64,000 nt of DNA, taken from contig NC_068575.1 of assembly GCF_025698545.1 (NCBI RefSeq), forward strand, positions 53,825,980 through 53,889,979, read 5' to 3'. The position numbers and the translations under genes were made by a program. This document shows positions 49,101 to 61,800 of this stretch, piece after piece. The notes under the pieces were generated by a model. It ran no database searches and was not told where the DNA came from. It saw only the letters and a list, made by a program, of their open reading frames with translations. Within the stretch, counting starts at the first letter, position 1; the number at the start of each line of letters is the position of its first letter. Origin of the DNA: Gossypium raimondii. Lineage: Eukaryota; Streptophyta; Magnoliopsida; Malvales; Malvaceae.

Positions 49101-51200
49101 TTAAATAAAAATTTTAAAAAGTAAAGCCAATAATGGAGTCAGATGTTCAAATCCATATCTGTTATTGGAGAGCTAATATCTGCTTCCTCTCTTAATCCAC
49201 TAGTAGATCGAATATCCAAATCCACAAAAAGCAAGTTGGATATCCGAAAATATCTGAGTCCACACTATCCATTGCAATCCCTAAGCATATTGATAGAGTT
49301 AAGAGTATCTTTCCCTTGTATTGTTTGATCTTTTCCGCACCTTTTTACTGGTTCTGGCCATACCGTTACATGCCACAAAATGGGGGCTCAGTCCTGTATT
49401 TAATGGTAGTGGTTATTGGAGGATGTCATCTGGGTATATTGACAATTGAAGTTTCTGTGTTAAAACATTGGATGTCTATGTCCTTGCTTGAATTCTTGCA
49501 GGTGGCTAAAGAAGAATTATCTCAAGAATGTGACTATCAGTTGGAGGCATCCAATCAGAAAAGATTCCGTGATATGCTATCTGGCCATGATGGATTTTAT
49601 GTTCCACTTGTTGTGGATGATATTTCAAGCAAAAGAGTTTTAACCACGGAACTTATTTCTGGTAATTGTGCCGCATCTTTTAGGTTCCTATTTTGCTTAA
49701 AGCATCAGGTTCACTTAGTTTGTGCTATGTTCTCTAAGTATTGAGAGGATACTTTCTTGCAACCGTTTAAAAGAAAATATTTTAACTGTGAACTGGAGAA
49801 TCTGATAGATCAAAGTGCATCAATCTTATTTAGTCTCTAAAACAGTTTCAAGTTTATAAGGTTGATAAAATAATCTCATGAATTGTATTTGTTTACTTTG
49901 AAAATGTTATTTACTTGCTACAGGAGTTCCAATTGACAAGGTTGCATTACTGGACCAAGGAACTCGTAATTATGTTGGGAGAAACTTGCTAGAACTGACA
50001 TTAATGGAGCTTTTTGTTTTCCGCTTTATGCAGGTATACTTTCTCTTATGTCTTTTTCCTTTCTTAGGAGGTTTCTGTGTGTGTTTCTCTCTCTTGCCTA
50101 CTTTTCTGTACAAAGCATTTAAATCCCTGAAGACTATTTTTGCTTTGTCATCTGAGGGTCAGTTTACTTTTAAACATAATAGTTTTGGTTTGTTTATTTC
50201 TCAATATTTTATCTAAGCCTGAAGCTATCAATTTAAGAAGAAACTTGACTTTGGTTTTCTATGAGCTTTTTAGAATTAGCTCTTTCTCTAAGTTTGCTTC
50301 TTATTATTCTCGTAAAATGCTGCTTTGTTCCATTTTATAAGTCTCGTTGAAGAAGTGACGTCCTTTCTTGCTCTTATGCAGACTGACCCCAATTGGAGTA
50401 ATTTCCTATATGATGAGGCTACCAAAACAATCAATCTCATTGACTTTGGAGCAGCTCGAGATTATCCTAAACGATTTGTTGATGACTATTTGAGAATGGT
50501 CAGTTCCCTTCAAAAGTGCTTGTGGCATCAAATTTTTTCTTTTTCTTTTTCCCACACGAATAGCACAAGCTGCTTTTGACATTTGGGTTGAAAACCAGCC
50601 ATATGTTTGTCTTTAGCCTTTATGGTAGACTTTTGCTTACTAGACCTCTATATAGTTTGATGTTTAGGGTGGCTTTGCTTCAAGCTTACTAATTCTATGA
50701 GGTGCTCAACCTTGTGTTGCGACACGTGGTTTAACTTTTGCCATTTTCAGAGTTGATTGTCCGTACTTGTGAACTGAAGGATTACTTCCTTGTATGTATT
50801 TGACCAGGTTATGGCTTGCGCAAATAATGACAGAGCAGCAGTTATTGAGATGTCACAGAGACTTGGATTCTTGACAGGAAAGGAATCAGAGGTAATGTTG
50901 GAGGCTCACGTTCAAGCTGGTTTTGTTGTGGGATTGCCATTCTCAAAGTCTGGTGGCTATGATTTCCGCTCAACTAATATTACTCAAAGCATTTCAAACC
51001 TCGGGGCAACAATGCTGAGGCACCGCCTTACACCACCCCCAGACGAGGCCTACAGTCTTCATCGGAAATTGTCAGGTGCTTTCTTGGCTTGCATTAAGCT
51101 AGGGGCTGTTGTACCATGCAGGGAATTGTTGCTTGATGTCTACGAGCACTACCATTTTGGCGAAGATGAGGGGACCTTATCAACTGCTTCAGTATCTTGA
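46200..51200 (+). CDS. COQ8: COQ8/ABC1-type atypical kinase, mitochondrial, 8 exons, 618 aa
   Basis: Exons: 46200-46738, 46851-47076, 47315-47467, 48592-48750, 49502-49661, 49924-50033, 50382-50498, 50808-51200 (1857 nt with stop; all phases close). COQ8 (ADCK3, Arabidopsis ABC1) is an atypical kinase/ATPase of the mitochondrial inner membrane needed for ubiquinone synthesis. The N-terminus ([20 protein letters not shown]...) is Arg-rich with few acids, as in a transit peptide. Family marks: KLGQ (239-242, the KxGQ motif), AAASIGQ (300-306, an Ala-rich nucleotide loop), [10 protein letters not shown] with Lys321, DPNWSNF (451-457) and DFG (470-472). The poorly conserved segment at about 60-170 is usual for plant copies. 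Introns 3 and 4 hold MITEs. The exon 2 acceptor (CATCAAAAG) is weak, but frame and homology support it. Confidence 0.95.
48034..48529. mobile_element. hAT-like MITE in COQ8 intron 3
   Basis: A 496-bp insert with ends TAGGGATGGCAATGG (left) and, reversed, TAGGAATGGCAAAAC (right). Flanking octamers TTTTTTCA (48026-48033) and GTTTTTCA (48530-48537) match at 7 of 8. It makes up nearly half of intron 3 and ends about 55 bases before the exon 4 acceptor. An 8-bp duplication with YAGGGNTGGCAA-type ends fits hAT. No transposase is present. Confidence 0.7.
48897..49283. mobile_element. hAT-like MITE in COQ8 intron 4, perfect 8-bp duplication
   Basis: A 387-bp insert flanked by identical AGCATATT (48889-48896 and 49284-49291). 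Left end TAGGGACGGCAGTATAGATT; right end, reversed, TAGGGATTGCAATGGATAGT. The middle is AT-rich with repeated GGATATCCGAA/GAATATCCAAA-type phrases. It shares TAGGGA(Y)GGCA ends with the intron 3 element but little internal sequence, so they are related families and not copies of each other. Confidence 0.78.
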
Positions 51201-52582
51201 CGACGTTGGGATTATTTAGTTTATAAATTTTGATTCTTTTTATTACATTTGTAATAAAAATTAAGGGATTCAATTTGCCAAGTGCACATCCCGTTATAAT
51301 ATGAATTCTCTATGTTAAGTTTTGTTATTTTAAAATCTAATGTTGCAAATATATTATGTTAGTTTATTATTTTATATATTATTTAAAATTTTAGTTAATG
51401 AATTAATAATTATAATTTACTTAGAATGTGAGCTAATTAGAAAATATGGATGAAATTAAAATTGAGGAATTCAAAAAGTGATAAAATAAAAGTCTAATAG
51501 CAGAAATTAAAGAAAAAGGACAGGAGGTCATAGAATAGAAGCAGGATAATTTCTTATAAAGTAGAAAGGGATGAAGACAATGCTCCTTAGTATTTGAATG
51601 CGAGAAAAAAGAATGGGTTTCTTCAAAATTTGCTCTTTTCTTTCTCGTCAGTATACATGCACTTTCAGCAATAAGTAAAGAAGGATACCATTATGTTTTT
51701 CTTATCCTTCGGCATATTTAGCTAAAACAAAATTCAGTGTTCTTTGTTTTCGCTTGTAATTTAGTACTTAGCCCGATAGCGTAAAATGATGCAGGAAATA
51801 TTCAAAGTAAAAAAGAGAGCGCAATTACCGGAAGGCGGATTATCGGCGGATTTAGAGAGCGTAAGGATGTGGAGCATTTTTATATGATCATTCATAGACC
51901 ATGCAATAACACATAGTCGGTAAGCATAGTATTAGTACCACTACAGGACTGGAACAGGAATCTGTCTATGTCGGTGTTCATATTCATATTTGATCCCAGC
52001 CTACTCTCTTTCTATTTCCCCCTAATTCTACTTGTTTTGTTTGCTTTGCCCCAAAACCAAATGTTTCCATTCATCTCCAAGGACATAAAATGAAAGAAGA
52101 TTGAAGTTGGGAAGATGAAGAAGTTTTAAAAGAAAGGTAAATATAATTTTAGGAGGAGCATTCAAGAAAAATAACTGCACTAGTTAGAAAGGATTGCGGC
52201 TGCCTAAAGTATTACACGAGAGTCTACGGATAAAAAAAGAGGAGAATTAAATAATAACAATAAACAGAGGGAAAAGGTACAAGACAGGCAACGGTCTCAT
52301 GTGGCTGACTAGGCAGTGAATGTGGCTCAACTGTAGCAACTTGCCTTCATTTCTGCTGTCATTCAAAAATGGGGTTTATATTCATAGCTGAAATCTCTAC
52401 CCATTATCACTCCCCTTGAAAGTGTTCCACCTTCATCCTCATTTTTAGGTTTTAGCTCTCTTTGCAAAGCTTTTCGAACTCCTACACTGAATACATTGAT
52501 TGTTTGTTTTTTCTTTCTTTCCTTGGTTTTTAGAGTTAGCTGTAATCTAGAAGAGGAGTGAAAAAGACAAAAGAGAGAAATA
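51201..52582. other. spacer between COQ8 and the pectin acetylesterase gene
   Basis: Contains the likely 3' UTR of the COQ8-type gene at the left and the likely promoter/5' UTR of the pectin acetylesterase at the right (about 52300-52582). A minus-strand open frame at 52363-52755 overlaps the real first exon and has no features. No other gene is supported. Confidence 0.4.
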
Positions 52583-55500
52583 ATGAAGCGAGTTCTGATA
52601 TGGGTTTTGAGTTTGTGGAGTATAGTTGGGATTGGTTGGAGCCGATCTGAAGATGGGTTGCAAGAACTTAAAGCTAAAGACAGATTACTTTCCTTCTTAG
52701 AGAAAGATGCAGTATCCCCTGGTGCCAACTCTCTCATGATTCCCCTCACTCTCATTCAAGGAGCTGCTTCTAAAGGAGCTGGTACTTCTCAAACTTCAAC
52801 ACATCATTTACTTCTTGCATTCCAGGACTGCCCTGAAATTCTGATTCTTGATTCATGTTGAGATATGAGACTCCTTTTTCCTTTTTTTTTTGGTCATTTT
52901 CTTACTTTTCATGCCTTGGGTTTCACAGTTTGTCTGGATGGGACGCCTCCTGGTTATCATCTGGATCGTGGGTTCGGCTCTGGTTCAAACAGCTGGCTCA
53001 TCCAATTGGAGGTTTGGCCAACATACTTCAACACCACATTATCTAATAAAGATTGATTTTCATCCTTTTTTTGGTCTTAGATTCTAAAGTCATTTGACCT
53101 TTCCTATGTCAGGAAAGGACCTTTTAGTGGTTTCATTTACTACTCTTAGTAGTTTGATTTCCTTTGTAGCTAATTTTAGTGACTTAACTGGAATTTATGT
53201 TTGTTTTAGGGAGGCGGATGGTGTAATACCGTTCGAAGTTGTGTCTTCCGCAAAACTACTCGACGTGGTTCATCAAAATTTATGGAGAAGCGACTAAATT
53301 TTACTGGAATATTGAGCAATAAAGCTGAAGAAAACCCTGGTTTGTAGAATTGATGGTCCCATTTTTACTTTTTGGACAAGTATTTATGCAGCATTTCTTC
53401 ATAAAAATTTTGAATGGGGCCTCTCGTGTTGTGCAGATTTCTATAACTGGAACAGAGTGAAGCTACGTTACTGTGATGGGGCATCTTTTGCTGGGGAGGG
53501 CCAGAATGAGGTAAGCAAGAGTAGTATTATGTACTAACCTCTTGCAGCATTTCCCTCAACTATCGTTAAGTCGCCAGTGACACAAATACCCTAGTCAGTG
53601 AAAATTAGCGATCAATTTGATTTACTCAATGCTTATTTCAGATTCTTAGCCCCAAAATTACTATTGTTTTCACCCTTATTCCTTTAGTCTCTTCAACGAT
53701 TTCTGAGTGTTAGGAAAGTTTTATGTGGTTATTGTAAGCAAACTCTAAATAGACAAACTGGTGAATGTTTCTTGGGCTGGGGGGTGGTTGTAAGAATAAT
53801 ATGTTAAGTTCTTTTTAAGTTCTCATTTTAAGAACAGATCGTTTTTCCTTCTGTAGGGTATATTCTATAGAACTTGTTAGTTGTTACTATCTTAATTTGG
53901 TGAAGCATTCATGGTATTCTGTGATTTTGCATCCAGGCTAACCAACTTTATTTTAGAGGACAAAGGATCTGGTCTGCTGCTATGGAGGAATTAATGGCCA
54001 AGGGAATGCAGAATGCTGAGCAGGTTGCGCATGTAGCATGCTTTTTATTCAGTTCCCAATCTGGTTTGGATATCTAATATATGTTAGATTTGATTGTGTT
54101 TCAGGCTCTTCTTTCTGGATGCTCAGCTGGGGGTCTAGCTTCCATTCTTCATTGTGATGAATTTAAGGATATGTTTCCAAGCACTACAAAAGTAAAATGT
54201 CTAAGTGATGCAGGCGTGTTCCTTGATGCGTAATGAACTATACTTCATTCTGCTCCTTTTTGGATATAGTAGCCTTTTGCCTATTTATTAAAATCGTCTT
54301 AATCCATGGTTTTCATTATTTATGCAGAACCAATGTGGCTGGTGGACATACCTTAAGGGATATGTATAGGGGTGTGGTTACCTTACAGGTACTACTTTTT
54401 CACCTCTTGGATTTCTGTATTTGGTTGACACTCAATTAATAAGTAGAACATAAGGTTTCATGTCTAAACCTTAGAAGGTCAAGTAAGCTTCAGTATAATT
54501 CTGAGGTTCCTGAGCTATTACTGATATTTTGTGGTTCTAGTTCTTTTTCGAGATATATATTTGGTCCTCGAGAAAAAAATAGCTAGTGCTGTTATGACTT
54601 ACGAGTAATCAACGCTTGGTCATGAAACTTTTTCTCATTGCTTTCTGCTGGCTAAAATAAAACTTTACATGAAATTTTAGGGTGTGCAAAAGAATCTTCC
54701 AAATACTTGTACCAGCCAAATGGATCCAACTTCGGTAAAACGTCTCTGCTTTCTTTAATGGGGCTCATGTACTAGATCAGATTAACTGAGTAGATGCAAC
54801 TCATCATTAGAAAGCCCATAATCCTAGCTTTCATTTGCAGTGCTTCTTCCCTCAAAACTTGATTGCAAATATCCAGACCCCTCTGTTCCTTCTCAATGCA
54901 GCCTATGATGCATGGCAGGTAATTTTCCTCTTTTTGCTGCTTTCTGTTTCTTCTTTTCTCTCCTCTTCTTTTGTTTTTCCACAAATGAGAATCCATGTGT
55001 CCATCCAGAAACATATTGAAGGCAAGAAGTCATATGCTAACTTTAAGACCTGTTGAACACAGTTGTCAAAAACAAAACTTTGGGATTGTCCGGTTAGTGT
55101 CCTGTATTGACTTATGTATGACAACAATTTTCTCTTATTTCTGTTTTCAGGTCCAAGAGAGTTTAATTCCATCATCTGCTGATCCTCACAGCTTCTGGCG
55201 TGACTGCAAAATGGATCATTCTCATTGTAACTCATCACAAATGCTGTTTCTGCAAGGTGATTTTCAAGTTTGTTTCTGTTATGCTTTAACTCAAATGTGT
55301 TAGTGACAAGTCAAATATAGATGAATTGCCCATAACCGCTCTATTCTTCATTCTCCCATTGAAAGCAGACTTCAGGAATCAAATGCTCAGTGGCATAAAT
55401 GGTTTCTCAATGTCCAACCAAAATGGTTTATTCATAAATTCTTGTTTTGCTCACTGCCAGTCAGAGAGACAGGACACATGGTATGCAAATGATTCCCCTC

Positions 55501-55756
55501 GTATTGGAAACAAGGTATATCTCATCTTTTCATAAAACTTAATTTTGGACTCTCTTAAATGCTTGAACGTAATGTTGCAAATATATTCTCCGCCTGGATG
55601 TAAGGGTCAGACTTTATTTGCAAATTTGATTTTGTTATCAACACGCAGGCAATTGCAGCATCTGTTGGAGACTGGTTCTTTGATCGAACAGCTACTAAAG
55701 CTATTGACTGTCCGTACCCCTGTGACAATACTTGTCACAATCTTATCTTCAAGTGA
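52583..55756 (+). CDS. PAE: pectin acetylesterase (CE13, Notum-like), 12 exons, 416 aa
   Basis: Exons: 52583-52781, 52929-53011, 53210-53339, 53437-53510, 53937-54023, 54105-54229, 54328-54388, 54681-54734, 54841-54918, 55151-55256, 55369-55514, 55649-55756 (1251 nt with stop; all phases close). The enzyme removes acetyl groups from pectin in the wall. An N-terminal signal segment ([20 protein letters not shown]) leads to [11 protein letters not shown] and [11 protein letters not shown] (95-105, oxyanion region). The catalytic triad is visible as Ser198 in SGCSAGG, Asp294 in NAAYDAWQ and His361 in AHCQ. Many conserved Cys are present, as expected for a secreted CE13 enzyme, and the C-terminus is NTCHNLIFK. 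Length and 12-exon layout are normal for plant PAEs. No damage is seen; family membership is firm, the numbered subgroup is not assigned. Confidence 0.95.
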
Positions 55757-57639
55757 GTGAGAACTTCTCATTGATTGCATGTAAAGGCCTGTTGGCTTTC
55801 ACTTCATTCTTTTCCCAATTGCCGTTTGTGGAAACTGTAACATTCATTCATTTGGACAATAAACTGATAAACTATGAGATTTCTAGGGTATGCAAATCAC
55901 TATGATTAGCAATATACTCTCCTATTTATTTATTTTATTTCAAAATCTATCCTTTAAGCAATATAATGTCTCCAAAGACTCTTTATATCTTCGCACTCAA
56001 ACTGAGCAGAAAAATATAATATTGTACAACCTTTCAAATAAATCTAGGATGAAATTGTTTCCCTAGGAATCCTAGTAGTTCAAACTCTTACACCCCCTTG
56101 TGGTCAAGTGCATATGTCATCTGTTATAGTCTCTTGGCATTTTAAGTATGCCTAATGCACCCTTTCTGGATTTCATCACTCCACGTCGACTGTGAGACTG
56201 AAATTAATATCTTCCTATGCAGTGATGTTACTTCAACCATAACAATCTCAGAGTCGACAAGATTGACATTTACTCCCCTAAATCTGCTTAATGCCTTCTT
56301 GATCACCTTAATATGTGTTCCAAATGCATCATGGGGTTTCAGTTTGGACAGTGACTAACAATTATAACATTAAAGTCCAAATCCTAGCCAGATAAGGTGG
56401 GTTCATTTTCTTGCAATTTAAATCATTCACTTAAAGCGCTTCTTTAGTAGCCACTGCCTTTCTTTTCAACCCTTCTGTGGTTGCCATAGTTAATGCCCTG
56501 GAATGATTTGCACGAAAGTGAAGAGGGGGATGTTTCTTGGTGTCTGCCAAGTATATGGGGCTGGTTCTTTATTTGCTCTATTCTGTTGTATCATACAAAT
56601 TTGGATTCACATCAATTCCACATTGTTTTTCTAGGTGTTTTTAGCTTTATCTTGAAATTTGTAGCATTTGAGATACTTGGATAACTGAATATAAGTAGGC
56701 AGGATGTTTAAACATCTTACCTGAATATCCTGATTATTGTGTGAGATTTGCCTAATCCATGCTAAAGGTTTGGTAGGTGATGTCATCAATGATATTTCAT
56801 GGTAGTTACTTTTCTATGAAGGAAGTTATTAGTTCTTTCCAGTGAGTGTGTCACTCTGTTTTGATATACTCTCTAATCCAATTTGATGGTTTTATTTAAG
56901 CATATTGGAAGAAGAGTTGTCAACATATGTGCATTGTGTAGGAGATGTAGTTGAAATTTGGAAAGCATTGATTTTAACCAAGCTGATGAAAAGCTGTAAG
57001 ATAGTTTCTGCAATATTTTTGTGCAGTAAAAAGTTATGCGCACTTGCTTTCTTAATTATAAAAGAGCCTGATTATTAGACCCAAAGTCTTACTTTATTGC
57101 TTTGATTACGTAAAAAGGTTAAGCAAATCATCATTTTGGGCGATTTGTCTATGTTTAGGGTCTTGAGTGGGGACATTGTTGAATAACAGAGGGTAATTGA
57201 TCAAATTCTTTACTGCAAAGCAAAATTCTAAGTTCTACTTTTTGGGAACAAACTGTGAGACAAATCTTCATCCAAAATTCTCCCACTCAAATCAAGACTG
57301 AAGACAAGTAGTAAGAAAACAGATTAGCAAAGAGATCATTCACCAAGCCAAAGTGTAGTTTAAACCTGCTATTTGGCATTTTGACTCCATATTCAACCGT
57401 GTTATATTTACAAGCGGAAAGCTGTACATTAGTAATTTAAAAAAGATGCCCGAATCTCTCTACTGCCAACCCCAACAGATAAAATAAAAAATAAAAGGTC
57501 GAATAAATCTCTGGAAAACTTCTTTTCTAGGAAACAAATTGAAGAAGAAAATGTACTAAATCCTTCCCGACATAAGGATTTCAATGAAATGAAAAAGAAA
57601 TAAAACTGGGTACCAAAAATAGTAGTGGATGATAGTTTG
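55757..57639. other. spacer between two convergent genes
   Basis: Between the ends of the pectin acetylesterase gene (plus) and the DUF1685-type gene (minus); 3' UTRs lie at both sides. Open frames at 56155-56358 and 56493-56684 have no recognisable features. No transposon ends were found. Confidence 0.35.
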
Positions 57640-58639
57640 TCAAACGCAATGCTTGGATGAGGATGCAAGCGCCACTGCTTGTGCCCACACCTTCAGCCGA
57701 GCCTTGACATCCCTGGGGTCGTCACCTAAAATTACGGAGCAAGCAAACATCCCATTAGATGTATTGAAAATGCTGATGGTTAATACTAATTAACGCAAAC
57801 TCTGACAACAAGGGTTTAAGTTAAAGGTAATTGGGAGAGAGTGGGCATGGTTTTGACTAACCAGGGCTAGAGATACGCCAGTTGGCTATGGGAGAATTGC
57901 CACCGCTACTGGTAGTATCAAGAGTGGAACCTGAGAGTGAAACACGACTGGCACTGGGCATCTCCAACATAAGCTCATGTTCTAACTCAAAACCCAGGTC
58001 CCTACACGCCTTCACTTCCTCCAGGTCCATACACAGCGACCTCTTGCCTCCTTTTGGCCTAGTAATCACCACCACACCCGCACTACCCGCTTCACTCTCC
58101 CCGCTAAAACTTCCACTGTAATTACTATAACCCACCATGAAATCCATATCTTTCTTTTTGCCATCACTTTTACTCTCCTTGCCTGCCCATCTTTCCCTTA
58201 TAAACCTCCTCTTCCTCAAATTCTTGCTCCCTTTTGGCCTTCCAAAACCCCCCTTTAGAGCTTCATTTTCACTGGCATAATCTTTGACCACTCCCATAAG
58301 CTGCTGAGACAGCCCCCTAGTCGGATTCCGACGAGGTGGCGTGGCCGGAAGAGAATAACAACCAGGTTCTTTGTCAGAGTCAGACGAGAGTTCAAGCAAG
58401 TCTTTGCTGAAGAACTCTTCCTCAACATCCGCATCAAAGCTTTCCATGGACAATCTCGACATATACATCCCCATGCGGTCATCATCATCCTCATCCTCGT
58501 ACATGGAACTAGTGCACATGGATAGCCTAGACAAGTTATGTGGATGAGGGTGATGATCAAGATCAAACCCAACATCAATATCATCCAACTCATCTTCCCG
58601 CATAGAGGAAACAACCGTCATACTTTCATCAGATGCCAT
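57640..58639 (-). CDS. DUF1685-family protein, 2 exons, 287 aa
   Basis: Exon 1 is 58639-57862 and exon 2 is 57725-57640, phase 1 at the junction; 864 nt with stop. The protein is acidic and low in complexity at first (residues 1-95, with His-, Asp- and Glu-rich runs and SRLSM repeats). A basic tract follows (GRPKGSKNLRKRRFIRERW), which could be a nuclear localisation signal. The family signature comes last: LCMDLEEVKACRDLGFELEHE, then ISSPGDDPRDVKARLKVWAQAVALA, as in plant DUF1685 proteins. Function is unknown. The GRPKGSKN stretch recalls an AT-hook core (GRP), but one copy is weak evidence for DNA binding. A TATA-like TATAAATA lies about 205 bases upstream. The gene seems intact. Confidence 0.88.
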
Positions 58640-58842
58640 CCTTTTCTACTTGTGCTTTTTTCGTAACTCAAAAACACAAAGAACAAAAAGAAACAGAGAA
58701 AGAGTGAGTGGAGTGGTAAAAGATAAAAAGTGAGAGAAGAAGAGCGGCGACAACTGCAAACTTATTTGGTGTTTGAGATTTACTTAATCAATCATTCCTG
58801 ATAAGCTAAAAGGGTAAACTCGAATCAAATCCCCTAATACCA

Positions 58843-58850
58843 TATTTATA
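58843..58850 (-). promoter_or_regulatory. TATA box of the DUF1685-type gene
   Basis: Minus-strand TATAAATA about 205 bases upstream of the ATG at 58639, which would leave a 5' UTR of around 170 bases. Supported by position and sequence only. Confidence 0.35.
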
Positions 58851-58859
58851 GCATACTTT

Positions 58860-61800
58860 CAGGCATTTTAATCTTTGTCTGTTTCCATGTCAGTCCTCAC
58901 CCCTCCATCCCATTCCTTTCCTTTCACCAAAAGGAAAGGGTGAGGTTGTAATTTCGATCTTCAAAATCGGGATTTCATTTAAGAAGTTTCGGATTTCAGC
59001 GTGATCTTTATGAATAATTAAAAAATGATTAACATAACCCCACTTTGCAAAACTGGAACAAATGACTTAAGAGCAGGGACCCCACACCACTGAGTTTAGG
59101 ACACGTCCCCTCTGTCAACAGCACTGGCCACTCTCATTAATCCACAACACCCTCTCCGCGTGTCAACAAAGATTGTGACCACCCCCCACCATTTCCAGTA
59201 GATTTACCAAAAAGAGATAGGTAATGTCTCTCCCTTCATAGCTCCCTTCTTCGCTCACTAAATATCTTACCAACTTATATATTTAAAATAACGTTTGAGA
59301 GTGCAACCAAGGGTCAGAAAATATTTTTTTCTATTTTTATTGTATTATGTTTAATAAATTTTTTAAAAGGGATCTGATTTACTATTTCGTCTAGAGTCCT
59401 AAAATGTTAAGAACCAACCTAATATCGAGAGGATTAAAATTATTTATATTTTATATTTATCACCGATCATGTAAAATCTTCCAAAAAAAAAAGGTAATCT
59501 AATCCCACACTTACAATCTCTATCGTATATTTCAGTTATCGTATTCCAAACAGTCTGCCAACCATAATATTTGTATCTAATCTTATCCTAATCTTACCAT
59601 GTAACATTGTCCATCAAAACTGATATATATATGAGATTTTTCACGTAAAAGATAATAAAATCAACATGCATTCCTTAATAGGTCAAGTTCACTTCCCTTT
59701 TTTCACGGTTCAGAAAATTTCCTTTTTTGTCCACTGGGAAACACTTCGATAACAAAATTATGATTACATCATGCCAACGTTATAATTCAGAAAAGATAAA
59801 TTTGAAAAAAAGATAAATTCAAATAAAAACCTTGAAATATAGGATGAAATTACTTAAATTATTAGAAATAATCTTTTCTCCTTTGAAAAAGAACAATAAA
59901 TTAAGGATAAAATAAAAACAAACAGCACGATGTTAAAGGACGGTTGGGGCTCTCCTCCTCTTTGGATCGTAAGCAAGTTATTCAAACTTCAAATTAATCT
60001 TTAGCTGGCGATACTAATTTGGGGATATAATTACGCCAGTCAGGGTTAAACTTACGTTATTTACGAATTTAATGGTAAATGGATGCTGACACTGAATTTA
60101 CCGTGTGTTCTCCGCGTTTGTGATTTTCAAAAGTCGTTACTAACCTTGCATTATAGTTCAAAAGCGAGCAGTCAGCTGAGGTTAACATTTTTTTATGTCA
60201 AAATTTGTTTAAAAAATTGGGTTAATTCAAACAGATTCACAATTGTAAAGTGATTTTAGTATAGTAGAAAGGCAAAAACCAAGATTGCCCTCTAAGATGG
60301 GCTGCGACAGCTTGCAAACAAGGAACAAACAATAGGGGTAACTTGAGTAATGGATAAGCATAGTTGTGGGGTAGCTGGTTTGGCAGCATTAGGCCCACGA
60401 TGTTTTGTGTTCGATTTTGATACAACGATGTTTTGAACTGAAGGTGATATGTGTAACCACGTTTAAAGAGCCAGCTGTCCGCGTTTTATGTCGTTGCTAT
60501 CTTCAAAACGACAAATCTACTATTGGGCCATGCTCCAAGCATCCAATGGCTTCCCATGCAGCTCCAGTTCTTGACACGTGCTCTCGCCTACACATCATTT
60601 TACTTCATCAGCTCAACCTTTTTCTTATTTTTTCATTTTCAATTATTTCTTTTAGGCGACCATTTTAGTTTCGTGGAAGGGACTTCATAGGTTTAGTTAA
60701 CACAGCGGCTCACCGACCGTTGATTCTTTGACGAGTCTCTTTATTTTTATTTTATTTGGTTTAGTTTAATTTTGAAGGCAGCTTAGTTGATGATGGCGAG
60801 GGTGAAAGGACGGCTAATAGTGACTGTGATGCTTACACGTGTTAAGTAGAAAACTATTTGTTTTGTTTGGGCCAGATAGAGTTGACGTGGTTGACCGGGG
60901 GGTTGAGAGACATGAAGGGAAAGGATCACTCGTCAGATTGTGCGTGGATAGGACCAAGCCTCAGGCTGGAGTGGACCCCATTTATTGTATTTAGCTCCTT
61001 GCTGGTGATATCTTCCCGATTTAACCGAGGGAGTGAATGTGAATCCTAAAATTCTATTTTTTATCCCATTTCTTCGAATCCACTTTTGATAAACTCTTGC
61101 ATTGGCGTGCTTGAGGGAGAGGAGGTGAAGTTCACACTAGTAGCGTCGATAGTCACTTTTCTAGTAAATGAGAAATATATACATGTATTTTTGGATATGT
61201 GTTTTACTCTTAGATGTGAGCAATATTGTGTCTCTTCACCCAACTTTTAGTAACATTTGTCATGCTACTCATTTTAATGAAGTAGAGTATGACGAGGCAT
61301 AACAAATCTCTTTTCAAATTTAGGGAAACATACCCAGAAAAAACTAAAGGATAAACCATATAAATGATTTCCTAAAGAAAAAGAGGAACATGTGTCATAA
61401 AGAACAATTTGAGTAAATCCCATTTCAGCAGTAGGGAACAATTACACCTACACATCATCACACTCTCTCATGCTTCAAGATATCCACTCTAGGATGAGGG
61501 CCAACCCTTGCTTTCATTCTAGCATAACTACTCCAGTTCCTTCTTTTTTTACTCAAGCATTGGATAATGTCTGGGGGCATAAGCTCCAATGTCCTTTCAT
61601 TTTGTAAATCATCTTCCTCTTAGAGCCATGTCATATTAATTGAAACAATTTTCAATATTTCCCTTATTTTTATTACAAAACATGTTCCAAATTATATACT
61701 ATTGTTGTTTAATTACTTGTTAGCAAAACATTTTTAGCAATTAATCTCGACTGAATCTCAAACTTCAAATTTTTGATTCCTAAGATTTAGTCTATTGCTA

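Noticed and set aside
52363-52755. 130-residue minus-strand open frame
   Set aside because: Overlaps the pectin acetylesterase first exon, which has a signal peptide and full splice continuity; the reverse frame has no features.
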